Part shown: piece after piece, positions 1 to 6,537 of the stretch | Numbering within the stretch: position 1 is the first letter of the stretch | How the letters are laid out: each line of letters begins with the position of its first letter | NCBI GenBank assembly: GCA_026418875.1 | Contig: JAOAAM010000508.1 | Coordinates: 1 to 12,577, forward strand | Length of the DNA stretch: 12,577 nucleotides | Source: Gemmataceae bacterium | GTDB taxonomy: Bacteria; Planctomycetota; Planctomycetia; Gemmatales; Gemmataceae | Direction: 5' to 3' | The notes under the pieces: generated by a model | Databases searched by the model: none | What the model was told of the DNA's origin: nothing | Seen by the model: the letters and a program-made list of their open reading frames with translations, nothing else | Position numbers and translations under genes: made by a program

Positions 1-19
1 AGATGTGTATAAGAGACAG
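1..19 (+). other. Residual Tn5 mosaic-end / Nextera adapter sequence (artefact)
   Basis: The first 19 bases read AGATGTGTATAAGAGACAG, which is exactly the 19-bp Tn5 mosaic end used in Nextera tagmentation libraries. Its position flush with the end of the window indicates untrimmed adapter at a contig edge, not genomic DNA. Genomic sequence should be taken to begin at base 20. An open frame whose ATG lies inside this adapter is therefore not a gene. Confidence 0.95.
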
Positions 20-184
20 CTTCCAGGCCATCCGCAAGTCTTGGATGCCGTTTTGGCGCGTCAAGTCGAAGTCCACCAAAAACAGACCGATCCGGGAAGT
101 AGTGAGGTGGGAGGTCGGCCAATCGTCGTCCGTCGTGGCACTCAGGCCGGCGTGATTCGCGCGATGGGTACCGCGTTTTGGCAC
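20..184 (-). CDS. Possible partial gene fragment, unknown
   Basis: On the minus strand a frame is open from a possible GTG at 182-184 to the contig edge, giving about 55 residues. They include a protein-like stretch with acidic and hydrophobic residues (DDDWPTSHLTTSRIGLFLVD) and C or G at most third codon positions. No Shine-Dalgarno sequence precedes the GTG, and there is an in-frame stop a few codons upstream of it. The plus strand carries a competing open frame from the edge to a TGA at 153-155 with equally GC-rich third positions, which could be the C-terminus of another gene. The sequence does not settle which is real, if either. I recognise no family. Confidence 0.22.
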
Positions 185-251
185 GAACCGGGAACGTGGG
201 GGTCACGGCGGGGGGGTGAGTGTCGGCAGCCGTGAGGGCGGTATGCCAAGC

Positions 252-280
252 TTGTCGCGAGCCAGGGCAGGTGGGATAAT
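252..280 (+). promoter_or_regulatory. Sigma70-like promoter before the exonuclease gene
   Basis: TTGTCG (252-257) and GATAAT (275-280) are separated by 17 bp, a good match to a housekeeping promoter. The -10 box ends only 6 bp before the ATG at 287. Transcription would then start at or next to that ATG and give a leaderless message, unless translation starts at the in-frame ATG at 320. This is by inspection only. Confidence 0.4.
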
Positions 281-286
281 TCCGGC

Positions 287-865
287 ATGCCGTTGCTGTC
301 ATGGAAGTCGGGCGCTCCCATGGTGCCGCCGGGGTCATTCGTGGCGTTGGATTTCGAGACCGCAGACCCGGGCTACGATAGTGCCTGCGCCTTGAGCGTG
401 ATTCGGGTCGATGATGACACGATCACGGAAAAGCGGACCCGGTTGATTCGTCCGCCGCGACTGCGTTTTCGCTTCACCCACATTCACGGCATCACTTGGA
501 AACACGTCCAGGATTGCCCGACGTTCGCGCAATGCTGGCCCGATTTTTTGCCGTTGCTCGACGGCGTGAGCTTCATCGCCGCCCACAATGCCCGTTTCGA
601 CGAGATGGTCCTGACGACATGCTGCACGATGGCGGGGCTGACGGTGCCGGCGATTCCCTGGTTGTGCAGCGTGCGGCTGGCTCGGCGGACCTGGGGCCTT
701 CGCGCCAATCGCTTGCCCGACCTGGCCCGACACCTGGGTTTCCGATTGAAACACCACGACCCCGAGTCCGACGCCGAAGCCTGTGCCCGCATCGTGTTAG
801 CTGCCCGGGCGATCCACCGCTCCCGCCATTCGCCGCAACCCGAACCGTTGCCGCACGAGCTATGA
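287..865 (+). CDS. DnaQ-like DEDDh 3'-5' exonuclease
   Basis: This is a 192-residue protein of the RNase H-fold DEDDh exonuclease family (DnaQ/PolC epsilon-like), which removes nucleotides from 3' ends using two metal ions. Motif I is VALDFET with D22 and E24, motif II is AAHNARFDEMVL with D105, and motif III is HHDPESDA with H157 and D162, so all five catalytic positions are present. HGIT at 67-70 is the usual family element. There is no polymerase, BRCT or UvrC domain, so it is a stand-alone exonuclease like many DnaQ paralogues; whether it proofreads or serves repair or RNA turnover cannot be told. The last 20 or so residues are a basic, Pro-rich tail. ATG 287 lies 6 bp from a -10-like box without a Shine-Dalgarno sequence. 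ATG 320 (M12, followed by VPPGSFVALDFET) would also give a complete domain and is a real alternative start. The next gene begins 61 bp downstream on the same strand. Confidence 0.88.
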   Translation: MPLLSWKSGAPMVPPGSFVALDFETADPGYDSACALSVIRVDDDTITEKRTRLIRPPRLRFRFTHIHGITWKHVQDCPTFAQCWPDFLPLLDGVSFIAAHNARFDEMVLTTCCTMAGLTVPAIPWLCSVRLARRTWGLRANRLPDLARHLGFRLKHHDPESDAEACARIVLAARAIHRSRHSPQPEPLPHEL

Positions 866-913
866 ATGAGCTCGAACATCGGTCACCCAAACGAAACCTA
901 CAGCCGAGACAGC

Positions 914-919
914 GGAGGG
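914..919 (+). promoter_or_regulatory. Ribosome binding site that fixes the selenoprotein start
   Basis: GGAGGG lies 7 bases before the ATG at 927. It is the strongest Shine-Dalgarno sequence in this part of the window. It supports initiation upstream of the in-frame TGA at 966 and argues against a start at GTG 1017, which has no comparable site. Confidence 0.8.
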
Positions 920-926
920 AAGCGAG

Positions 927-1283
927 ATGCCCAAGAAGATTGCCTGGCGCTATCATCGCCCGGCTTGAACGACCTGCAAGCGGGCGCAGGGGTTCCTTGA
1001 CGCCAACGCTTGCGAGGTGGCCACGACGGTGGACTCCAACAAGCAGAAAATCGGCCCCGCCGACGCCCTGAAATTGCTCGACGGAGTGCGCCGGCTGGTG
1101 GCCATCAAAGGGAAGAACGTCGTCGAGTACGATCTGGTCAAGGATCGCCCCGACGATGAGACGCTCCTCAAACACCTCATCGGACCCACCGGAAATCTAC
1201 GTGCCCCGAGCATCCGGGTCGGCGACGTCTTCGCGGTCGGGTTCAACGAGGAGATGTATCAGAAAATCCTCGGGGTGAAGTGA
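927..1283 (+). CDS. ArsC/Spx-like selenoprotein (in-frame UGA read as selenocysteine)
   Basis: This encodes a 118-residue protein of the ArsC/Spx thioredoxin-like family if the TGA at 966-968 is read as selenocysteine. It would start MPKKIAWRYHRPA, then U14-T-T-C17-KRAQGFLDAN. Spx and ArsC-like proteins carry a CxxC redox motif (CTSCRKA-type) at this place, so U14 replaces the first Cys and forms UxxC. The rest of the fold is intact: VDSNKQKIGPADALKLL (35-51), KGKNVVEYDL (61-70), DRPDDETLLKHL (73-84) and GPTGNLRAP (86-94), the last holding the Arg and Pro that correspond to the family's RP element. No other stop occurs from ATG 927 to TGA 1281-1283, and GGAGGG precedes the ATG. A SECIS-like hairpin lies at 983-1004. 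The exact reaction is unknown; a thiol/selenol oxidoreductase role is inferred, and true arsenate reduction is not shown. I recall that ArsC-family proteins with Sec at this position are known elsewhere. Alternatives are a Cys-to-stop mutation or base-call error, or a remnant starting at GTG 1017 (88 residues) lacking the redox motif. A hairpin terminator follows 5 bases after the stop. Confidence 0.8.
966..968 (+). other. In-frame UGA, predicted selenocysteine codon (Sec14)
   Basis: This is codon 14 of the ArsC/Spx-like gene. It lies three codons before TGC (Cys17), so the pair reads UxxC. Family members have Cys here, and reading continues in the same frame for 104 more codons with conserved sequence. 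The true stop at 1281-1283 is also TGA but lies next to a terminator and has no comparable hairpin placed 3' to it inside coding sequence. Confidence 0.78.
983..1004 (+). promoter_or_regulatory. Predicted bacterial SECIS element
   Basis: Bases 983-990 (GGCGCAGG) pair with 995-1004 (CCUUGACGCC): G983-C1004, G984-C1003, C985-G1002, G986-C1001, C987-G999, A988-U998, G989-C996 and G990-C995. U997 and A1000 are bulged, and the apical loop is GGUU (991-994). Twenty-two bases separate the UGA from the loop. The E. coli fdhF SECIS likewise has a GU in its apical loop and a bulged U, contacted by SelB, with a similar spacing from UGA. That match is by inspection; no folding energy was computed. The element would direct SelB with Sec-tRNA to the UGA. 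Confidence 0.68.
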
Positions 1284-1288
1284 GTCAA

Positions 1289-1315
1289 GCCGGGGACGCT
1301 TTCGTCGTCCCCGGC
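1289..1315 (+). terminator. Hairpin terminator after the selenoprotein gene
   Basis: GCCGGGGACG (1289-1298) pairs perfectly with CGTCCCCGGC (1306-1315) around a 7-base loop, starting 5 bases after the stop codon. The U tract after it is weak (GTTTC). It resembles an intrinsic terminator and probably ends the exonuclease/selenoprotein transcript. Confidence 0.7.
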
Positions 1316-1343
1316 GTTTCGCCCTCGGCGTTTCGCCCTCGGC
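1312..1343. repeat. 14-bp tandem duplication
   Basis: CGGCGTTTCGCCCT occurs twice in direct succession (1312-1325 and 1326-1339) and is followed by a third partial copy, CGGC. It overlaps the 3' arm of the terminator hairpin. It looks like local slippage or duplication and no function is implied. Confidence 0.9.
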
Positions 1344-1607
1344 TGCCAATTCGACGGGCGAGAGGTCGGTCGCAATCGGGCTAGATGCGCTCAGACCAGC
1401 GTCTCCGTTTCCTCAACGAAGCTTCCCACTCGTTCGGCAAACGGTGAGGCGGACCACTCCCACGGCATCGGCTCGACCGTCCCCCCCCACCCCGCCGCCA
1501 ACTCGGATGTTGCCCTGCCCCAGACTCGGCCTGTTCGGCTCATTTCGGCTCGCCGCCGCGGCCTCCCGACGCCAATCCCGGGACGTTTCAGGCATGCCTT
1601 GGTGCCC

Positions 1608-1636
1608 TTGAACATCCGCGGAGGAACTCGGAAAAT
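1608..1636 (+). promoter_or_regulatory. Sigma70-like promoter before the first PSCyt1/DUF1553 gene
   Basis: TTGAAC (1608-1613) and GAAAAT (1631-1636) are 17 bp apart. Transcription would start near 1643 and leave a leader of roughly 37 bases. The site probably drives the 1680-5667 gene pair. Found by inspection. Confidence 0.38.
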
Positions 1637-1679
1637 AGGGGTGGTCCCGCCTGATGCGAACCTTTTGCGGTAAGTCAGC

Positions 1680-4205
1680 ATGAAATTCCGATCTCGCCTG
1701 CAATTCTTCGGATTCTCCGCGCCGGGGTGGATGGCGTTGTTCGCGTTGTTTGCGTCGTTCGCCGCGCTCGGAGTCGTTGGTCTGGCGGGTGCCGATGAGC
1801 CGAAATTCTCCCCAGAGGATTTGCGGTTTTTTGATCAAGAGGTGCGGCCCATCCTGGAGGCGAACTGCCTCAAGTGCCATAGCGGCGAGACGAAGCGTGC
1901 GGGGTTGGATCTGTCGCGGCGGGAAAGCATTTTGAAAGGCGGGGACAGCGGGCCGGCGGTGTCGCTGGAAAAGCCGGACGACAGCCGACTGCTGCGCGCC
2001 ATTCGCTACACCGATCCGGAATTGAAGATGCCCCCCACGGGTCCGCTACCGCCCAAGTCGGTCGAGACACTGACAGCGTGGGTGAAGCGGGGGTTGCCGG
2101 GTCGGCGGATCGAAGTCGCTTCGGCGCATCCGGTTCGTGGCGGCGTGGTCACCCCGGAGGCTCGGCAAGCCTGGCCGTATCGTCCGTTGACCCGGCCGCC
2201 GGTTCCCAAGGTCGCGGAGGTCACCCATCCCATCGATGCCTTCATCCGCGCGAAGCTCGATGAACAGGGGCTGAAGATGAACGAGCCAGCGGACAAGATC
2301 GCCCTGGTTCGTCGGGTCTACTACGACCTGATCGGCCTGCCGCCGACTCCCGAACAAGTGGATGCCTTCGTCGCCGACGATGCCCCCGACGCTTACGAAC
2401 GCCTGATCGACCGCTTGCTCGAATCGCCGCACTACGGTGAGCGCTGGGGCCGACATTGGCTCGACCTGGTCCGCTATGCCGAGACGAATGGCTACGAGCG
2501 CGACGGCCCGAAACCTTTCGCCTGGCGCTATCGCGATTACGTCATCAAGAGCTTCAACGACGACAAGCCGTTCGACCGCTTCATCCTGGAACAGCTGGCG
2601 GGCGACGAATTGGATCGCGACAACCCGGAGGCCATCATCGGCACGGGCTACTATCGCTTGGGCCTGTGGGATGACGAACCGGCGGACCCGCTGCAATCGC
2701 GCTACGACGAGTTCGACGATTGGGTGGCGACGACGTGCCAGGTGTTCCTCGGCATGACGATGAATTGTGCCCGTTGTCATGAGCACAAGATCGACCCCAT
2801 CCCGCAAGCCGATTATTACCGAATGCTGGCCTTCTTCCAGGACGTGCAACATTTCAGCAACAGTCGGGACACCCGCTCCAGCTTCAACCTGACGGACATC
2901 TCGCCGCCCGAGAAGCGCCGGAGTTACGAGGCGGAGTTGCAGCGGCGTGAGGCGGAGAAGGAGCGGATCACGCGGGAGATGACGCAGTTGGAGGACGAGG
3001 CGATCCGTCGGATGCCCGCGGAGGATCAGCGTGCCGCCGAGGGAATCGATCGCCCCGCCGTGGTGGCGAAGTTGAAGGAGTACTTCACCAAGGAAGAGAA
3101 TCAGAAGTACACGCAATTAAAGCGGGAGTTGAATCGGCTGCGCTCGTTGCCGGAGATCCCGCGGGAGTTGGCCCTGTCGGTGAACAACTGTTTGGTGCAG
3201 GTGCCCGACACCTTCGTCATGCAGCGGGGGAATCCGCATGCCCCGGGTGCGAAGGTGGAGCCGGGCTTCCCGGAAGTGCTCGGCTTCCCCGATCCGCAGA
3301 TTCCGCCTCCGCCGCCGGGAGCGCGGAGTAGCGGTCGTCGGTTGGTCCTGGCGAAATGGATTGCCTCGCCGCAGAATCCATTGACGGCCCGAGTGTTAGC
3401 CAATCGCCTCTGGCAGCACCATTTCGGCCGCGGAATTGTCGCCACGCCGAACGATTTCGGTAAGTTCGGCACCCCGCCGACCCACCCCGAGTTGCTGGAT
3501 TGGCTCGCCTGCGAACTGATCGAGCGGGGCTGGAAGCTGAAGCCCATGCATCGACTCATCATGACCTCGCAAGCGTATCGGCAGTCGTCTCGTGGCAACG
3601 ACGAGGGATTGCTCAAAGATCCCTCGAACCAGTGGTTCTGGCGCTTCAACATGCGTCGCCTCTCGGCTGAGGAAGTTCGTGATTCGCTGTTGATGGTGAG
3701 CGGGCAACTCAACCTGAAAGCGGGCGGACCGAGCGTGTATCCGAAGATCCCCAAGGAAGTGCTGGCGGGGCAGTCGCGACCGGGTGAGGGTTGGCCCGTC
3801 TCGCCGCCGCAAGAGGCCAACCGACGCTCCATCTACGTGGGCGTCAAACGGTCGCTGCAACTGCCCATCTTGGCCCAGCACGATCAAGCCGACACCGATT
3901 CCAGTTGCCCGGTACGCTACACGACCACCGTGCCGACGCAAGCGCTAGGCCTGGTCAATAGCGAATTCGCCCAAGAGACCGCGGCAGCCTTGGCGGCCCG
4001 GTTGCGGAAAGACCGTCCTGAGGATCTGTCGGCGCAGGTGCGCTGGGCCATCCGCCTGACGACCGGCCGCCTGCCCGACGAACAGGAAGTGGCCGAAGAC
4101 GTCGCCTTCATCGCCGAGTTGCAGCGGATCTCGCCGAAGGCCGACGCCCTGCAACAGTATTGTTTGATGATTTTGAATACGAACGAGTTCGTGTATCTCG
4201 ATTGA
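1680..4205 (+). CDS. Exported PSCyt1-DUF1549-DUF1553 (PSD1) protein, copy 1
   Basis: This 841-residue protein has the classical planctomycete three-domain layout. Residues 1-38 are a Sec-type signal peptide (basic start, hydrophobic 18-38, likely cut near GAD at 37-39). PSCyt1 (about 50-140) carries C63-L-K-C66-H67, a c-type haem-binding CxxCH motif, and ends in KMPP plus an [12 protein letters not shown] helix. DUF1549/PSCyt2 (about 183-395) carries a second motif, C363-A-R-C366-H367-E-H-K-I-D-P. A charged, probably coiled-coil linker follows (about 415-480, rich in E, R and K). DUF1553/PSD1 (about 552-841) includes [20 protein letters not shown] and ends with the hallmark [10 protein letters not shown]. 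The family's function is not established; the exported location and CxxCH motifs suggest an extracytoplasmic redox or catabolic role. The start has little Shine-Dalgarno sequence. The stop at 4203-4205 overlaps the ribosome binding site of the DUF1501 gene, so the two are co-translated. An internal PPPPP run lies near residue 540. Confidence 0.93.
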   Translation: MKFRSRLQFFGFSAPGWMALFALFASFAALGVVGLAGADEPKFSPEDLRFFDQEVRPILEANCLKCHSGETKRAGLDLSRRESILKGGDSGPAVSLEKPDDSRLLRAIRYTDPELKMPPTGPLPPKSVETLTAWVKRGLPGRRIEVASAHPVRGGVVTPEARQAWPYRPLTRPPVPKVAEVTHPIDAFIRAKLDEQGLKMNEPADKIALVRRVYYDLIGLPPTPEQVDAFVADDAPDAYERLIDRLLESPHYGERWGRHWLDLVRYAETNGYERDGPKPFAWRYRDYVIKSFNDDKPFDRFILEQLAGDELDRDNPEAIIGTGYYRLGLWDDEPADPLQSRYDEFDDWVATTCQVFLGMTMNCARCHEHKIDPIPQADYYRMLAFFQDVQHFSNSRDTRSSFNLTDISPPEKRRSYEAELQRREAEKERITREMTQLEDEAIRRMPAEDQRAAEGIDRPAVVAKLKEYFTKEENQKYTQLKRELNRLRSLPEIPRELALSVNNCLVQVPDTFVMQRGNPHAPGAKVEPGFPEVLGFPDPQIPPPPPGARSSGRRLVLAKWIASPQNPLTARVLANRLWQHHFGRGIVATPNDFGKFGTPPTHPELLDWLACELIERGWKLKPMHRLIMTSQAYRQSSRGNDEGLLKDPSNQWFWRFNMRRLSAEEVRDSLLMVSGQLNLKAGGPSVYPKIPKEVLAGQSRPGEGWPVSPPQEANRRSIYVGVKRSLQLPILAQHDQADTDSSCPVRYTTTVPTQALGLVNSEFAQETAAALAARLRKDRPEDLSAQVRWAIRLTTGRLPDEQEVAEDVAFIAELQRISPKADALQQYCLMILNTNEFVYLD

Positions 4206-4208
4206 GGG
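4204..4208 (+). promoter_or_regulatory. Ribosome binding site inside the preceding stop codon
   Basis: GAGGG overlaps the TGA stop (4203-4205) of the upstream gene and lies 7 bases before ATG 4216. It is too close to GTG 4210, which decides the start in favour of 4216 and implies translational coupling of the pair. Confidence 0.7.
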
Positions 4209-4215
4209 AGTGGCC

Positions 4216-5667
4216 ATGAGCGGCGAACGTCAATTTTGTCGTCGGACGCGGCGGGAATTCCTGTGGGAAGCCGGTGCGGGCTTCGGGGCAGCCGCGTTGA
4301 CATCGCTTCTTTCGGCCGACGGCTTCTTCGACAAGTTGCACGCGGCGGAGAAGTTCGCCAGCCCCTTGGCCCCCCGCCGACCGCATTACACCGGCCCGGC
4401 CAAAGCGTGCATTTTCATCTTCTGCTACGGCGGGCCGAGCCACATCGACACCTTCGACTACAAGCCCAAGCTGTACGACCTGGATGGCAAAACCATCCCG
4501 ATCAAAACCTTCGGTCGGGCGGGGAAACGGAACGAAGGGCGTGTGGTCGGCCCGAAATGGAAGTTCCGGCCCTATGGCCAATGCGGGAAGTATGTCAGCG
4601 ACTTGTTTCCGCACATCGGCACCTGCGTGGACGACATCGCCTTTTTGCATGGCATGTACGCCGAGTCGCCCATCCACGGGTCGGCCATGCTCATGATGAA
4701 TTCCGGCCGCTTGCTCAGCGGCAGCCCCTCGCTGGGGTCGTGGATCACCTACGGCCTGGGCAGCGAGAACGAAAACCTACCCGGCTTCGTCGTCATGCTG
4801 GACAAGACCGGCGGGCCGATCAGCGGTCCGAAAAACTGGTCGAGCGGCTACATGCCGGCAGCCTACCAAGGCGTCGTCATTCGCGCCGACGACACGCCGA
4901 TCTACAACCTGGAGCGGCCTGCGGGAATGAGCGAAGCCGCCCAACGCAAACTCCTCGATCGTCTGCGGGAGAAGAACGAGGCGCATCTGTCGGCTCGACC
5001 CGACAACTCCGAATTGGCCGCGCGGATCGCCAGCTATGAGATGGCCTTCAACATGCAGAAGCACGCCCCCGAGGCGGTCGACTTCTCGCAGGAAACCAAA
5101 GAGACGCTGGCCCTTTATGGCATCGACGGTTCGCGCACGGAAGACTTCGGCCGAAAGTGCCTGCTTGCCCGACGGCTGGTCGAGCGCGGCGTCCGCTTCG
5201 TGCAGATCTATTCCGGCGGTGCTCACAACGACGACAACTGGGATGCCCACACCGACATCGTCAAGAATCACAGCAAACATGCCGGAGACATCGACAAGCC
5301 CGTCGCGGCTCTGCTGAAAGACTTGAAACGTCGCGGCTTGCTCGATTCCACGATTGTCATCTGGGGCGGCGAGTTCGGCCGGCAACCCACCGCCGAGTAT
5401 GCCCAAGGCACCGGCCGTGACCACAACAGCTACGGTTTCACGATGTGGCTGGCTGGCGGCGGCGTCAAAGGCGGTGTCAGCGTGGGGGCCACCGACGAAC
5501 TCGGCAACAATGCCGTGGAAGACCGCTTCCACGTCAAGCACCTGCACGCCACCGTCTTGCACCTGATGGGCTTGGACCCGAATCGGTTGAGCTACTTCTA
5601 CGGCGGGTTGAACCAACGGCTTGTCGGTGTCGAGGGGGCCGACCCGATCCACAAGATCGTCGCTTGA
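4216..5667 (+). CDS. Tat-exported DUF1501 protein, copy 1
   Basis: This 483-residue DUF1501 protein is the usual partner of PSCyt1/DUF1553 proteins. The family is related to the alkaline phosphatase/sulfatase fold; its reaction is unknown. The N-terminus carries a twin-arginine signal, T11-R12-R13-E14-F15-L16, then a weakly hydrophobic AGAGFGAAALTSLLSA segment, so it should be exported folded. Family landmarks are GGPSHIDTFD (72-81), WGGEFGRQPT (383-392) and GRDHNSYGFTMWLAGGGVKGG starting near 400, with D402 and H403 as candidate metal ligands. It ends in a short HLMGLDPNRLSYFYGG-type tail typical of the family. The start is ATG 4216 and not GTG 4210 because of the ribosome binding site. The gap to the upstream gene is 10 bases. 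A long hairpin at 5700-5737 closes the operon. Confidence 0.92.
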   Translation: MSGERQFCRRTRREFLWEAGAGFGAAALTSLLSADGFFDKLHAAEKFASPLAPRRPHYTGPAKACIFIFCYGGPSHIDTFDYKPKLYDLDGKTIPIKTFGRAGKRNEGRVVGPKWKFRPYGQCGKYVSDLFPHIGTCVDDIAFLHGMYAESPIHGSAMLMMNSGRLLSGSPSLGSWITYGLGSENENLPGFVVMLDKTGGPISGPKNWSSGYMPAAYQGVVIRADDTPIYNLERPAGMSEAAQRKLLDRLREKNEAHLSARPDNSELAARIASYEMAFNMQKHAPEAVDFSQETKETLALYGIDGSRTEDFGRKCLLARRLVERGVRFVQIYSGGAHNDDNWDAHTDIVKNHSKHAGDIDKPVAALLKDLKRRGLLDSTIVIWGGEFGRQPTAEYAQGTGRDHNSYGFTMWLAGGGVKGGVSVGATDELGNNAVEDRFHVKHLHATVLHLMGLDPNRLSYFYGGLNQRLVGVEGADPIHKIVA

Positions 5668-5699
5668 TCGACAGACAACGCCGTGATCTAACAACCCCC

Positions 5700-5737
5700 C
5701 CCCGTCGTGCTGTCGAAAACTCGGCAGCTCGACGGGG
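5700..5737. terminator. Long hairpin between convergent genes, likely bidirectional terminator
   Basis: CCCCGTCG (5700-5707) pairs with CGACGGGG (5730-5737). After one T-T mismatch, GCTGTCG (5709-5715) pairs with CGGCAGC (5722-5728) with one G-U pair. The loop is AAAACT. The hairpin lies between the stop of the DUF1501 gene (5667) and the stop of the minus-strand gene (5743), which suits termination from both sides. U tracts are poor on both sides. A run of nine C (5695-5703) enters the stem. Confidence 0.72.
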
Positions 5738-5742
5738 TGGGG

Positions 5743-6315
5743 TCAACGCTTTTGAATCAACTGGTCTTCCCGCACGACCTGGATCGGCACGGCGGATCTC
5801 TTCTCGAATGATTTGAGCTTTTTCTCGAACGCATCCAAGGTACGTCGGGCCGCGGCTAGGTTGGACTTGCTTCCCACTAGCAACCATCGATGGTTGTCCA
5901 CATCCGCCGTGACGTGCTCCAGCACGGCCGACACGGCCTGCGATTTTCCGGCGACCACCGTCAGCCGCACGTCGATCCCAGCCACATGTTCACCAGAAAC
6001 CGCCATGCTGATAATCGCCTCGCTGCTGGCAAGGGGCGTCAGCGGGAGGGTGGCCAGGCCCAACATGCCCCGGGTCATTCTTCCGAGCATGCCGAGGACT
6101 TTGGCGAACGGATCCTCCTGGATTTCGATCAGGGCAATGGCGTAGTGTGTCTTTTCGTTTCCGGGCAATTTCCTGGCCACGGCTGTCCGAGCGGCCTCGA
6201 GTTGTTCCGCCGTAAGCTCCGCTCGCGGTTGCGCCTCGGCACTTCGGGTGGCCCCGATCCACAGCGAGAAAAACGCCACCCACGGCATCAGATGGCGATA
6301 CCGAAAGGACACCAT
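5743..6315 (-). CDS. Small exported protein of unknown function
   Basis: This is a 190-residue protein read on the minus strand. Residues 1-28 form a signal peptide (basic start, hydrophobic 11-22) with an AEA motif at 26-28 before Q29. The mature part begins with a helix (TAEQLEAARTAVARKL) and has a Gly/Met/Leu-rich stretch (about 73-92, MLGRMTRGMLGLATLPLTPL). An alternating beta-like core follows (AIISMAVSGEHVAGIDVRLT; WLLVGSKSNL), then a charged helix near the C-terminus (LDAFEKKLKSFEKR). No Cys, no catalytic motif and no family that I recognise. GGAG lies 7 bases upstream of the ATG and fixes the start. It converges on the first DUF1501 gene and diverges from the isomerase gene. Comparing several homologues would tell whether the 75-residue core is a known fold. 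Confidence 0.78.
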   Translation of the reverse strand: MVSFRYRHLMPWVAFFSLWIGATRSAEAQPRAELTAEQLEAARTAVARKLPGNEKTHYAIALIEIQEDPFAKVLGMLGRMTRGMLGLATLPLTPLASSEAIISMAVSGEHVAGIDVRLTVVAGKSQAVSAVLEHVTADVDNHRWLLVGSKSNLAAARRTLDAFEKKLKSFEKRSAVPIQVVREDQLIQKR

Positions 6316-6330
6316 CGAAACGCTCCGATC

Positions 6331-6344
6331 GAACCAGGAGGTTC
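6331..6344. repeat. Short inverted repeat in the leader of the minus-strand gene
   Basis: GAACC (6331-6335) and GGTTC (6340-6344) flank AGGA. The site lies 15 bases upstream of the exported protein's ATG, just beyond its ribosome binding site. It could be a small operator or a leader hairpin, or chance. Confidence 0.3.
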
Positions 6345-6460
6345 AATTCATACTACCCCCAAATATCGGTCGGTGTTTCAGATCGGAGGTGCCCGACATC
6401 TCGGCCTTCCCTCATATGCGGTCGGGGACGGCACTCTGGCTGCTCGGGGCCGCTCTCCGA

Positions 6461-6489
6461 TTGATCCTCTTTGAGCCGCGGGCTACACT
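6461..6489 (+). promoter_or_regulatory. Sigma70-like promoter before the isomerase gene
   Basis: TTGATC (6461-6466) and TACACT (6484-6489) have a 17-bp spacer. Transcription would start near 6496, giving a leader of about 42 bases before ATG 6538. This is the best-looking promoter in the divergent intergenic region 6316-6537. Found by inspection. Confidence 0.48.
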
Positions 6490-6537
6490 GCCTGCCAACG
6501 CTGTCAGACGCCGGTCCTTCCTCGATGGGGGCGAACG

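Larger units (their letters stand above)
1284..1679. other. Gene-free intergenic region of 396 bases
   Basis: It holds the hairpin terminator and the 14-bp tandem repeat at its start and a promoter-like site near its end. The middle (about 1345-1600) is C-rich and I see no convincing gene, RNA or mobile element in it. An open minus-strand frame covering 1391-1681 has biased Arg/Pro composition and overlaps the start of the next gene, so I do not call it. Confidence 0.5.

Noticed and set aside
5..235. 76-residue open frame on the plus strand
   Set aside because: Its ATG lies inside the Tn5/Nextera adapter at 1-19, it has no ribosome binding site, and its composition is not protein-like.
967..995. 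Alternative hairpin directly after the UGA (CCTGC 973-977 with GCAGG 986-990, lower stem GAAC/GTTC)
   Set aside because: Its loop begins only 9 bases after the UGA and has no GU, so it fits a bacterial SECIS less well than the hairpin at 983-1004. The two are mutually exclusive, and it remains a possible competing fold.
496..1071. 191-residue plus-strand frame overlapping the exonuclease and the ArsC-like gene
   Set aside because: It is very rich in Arg and Pro, out of frame with two recognisable proteins, and carries no motif. It is a shadow of GC-rich coding DNA.
1017..1283. 88-residue gene starting at GTG 1017
   Set aside because: It is the part of the selenoprotein gene after the TGA. 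The GTG has no good ribosome binding site, and the fragment would lack the first strand and redox motif of the fold.
1391..1681. 96-residue minus-strand frame in the gene-free region
   Set aside because: Biased composition, weak ribosome binding site, and its start overlaps that of the 841-residue gene on the other strand. Not excluded, but unsupported.
2046..3116. 356-residue antisense frame
   Set aside because: It runs opposite to the DUF1549 domain of copy 1. Long antisense frames are expected in high-GC coding DNA, and the translation shows no domain.
5890..6474. 194-residue plus-strand frame opposite the small exported protein
   Set aside because: The minus-strand frame has a signal peptide, a ribosome binding site and normal composition; this one has many His and Arg residues and no start signal.
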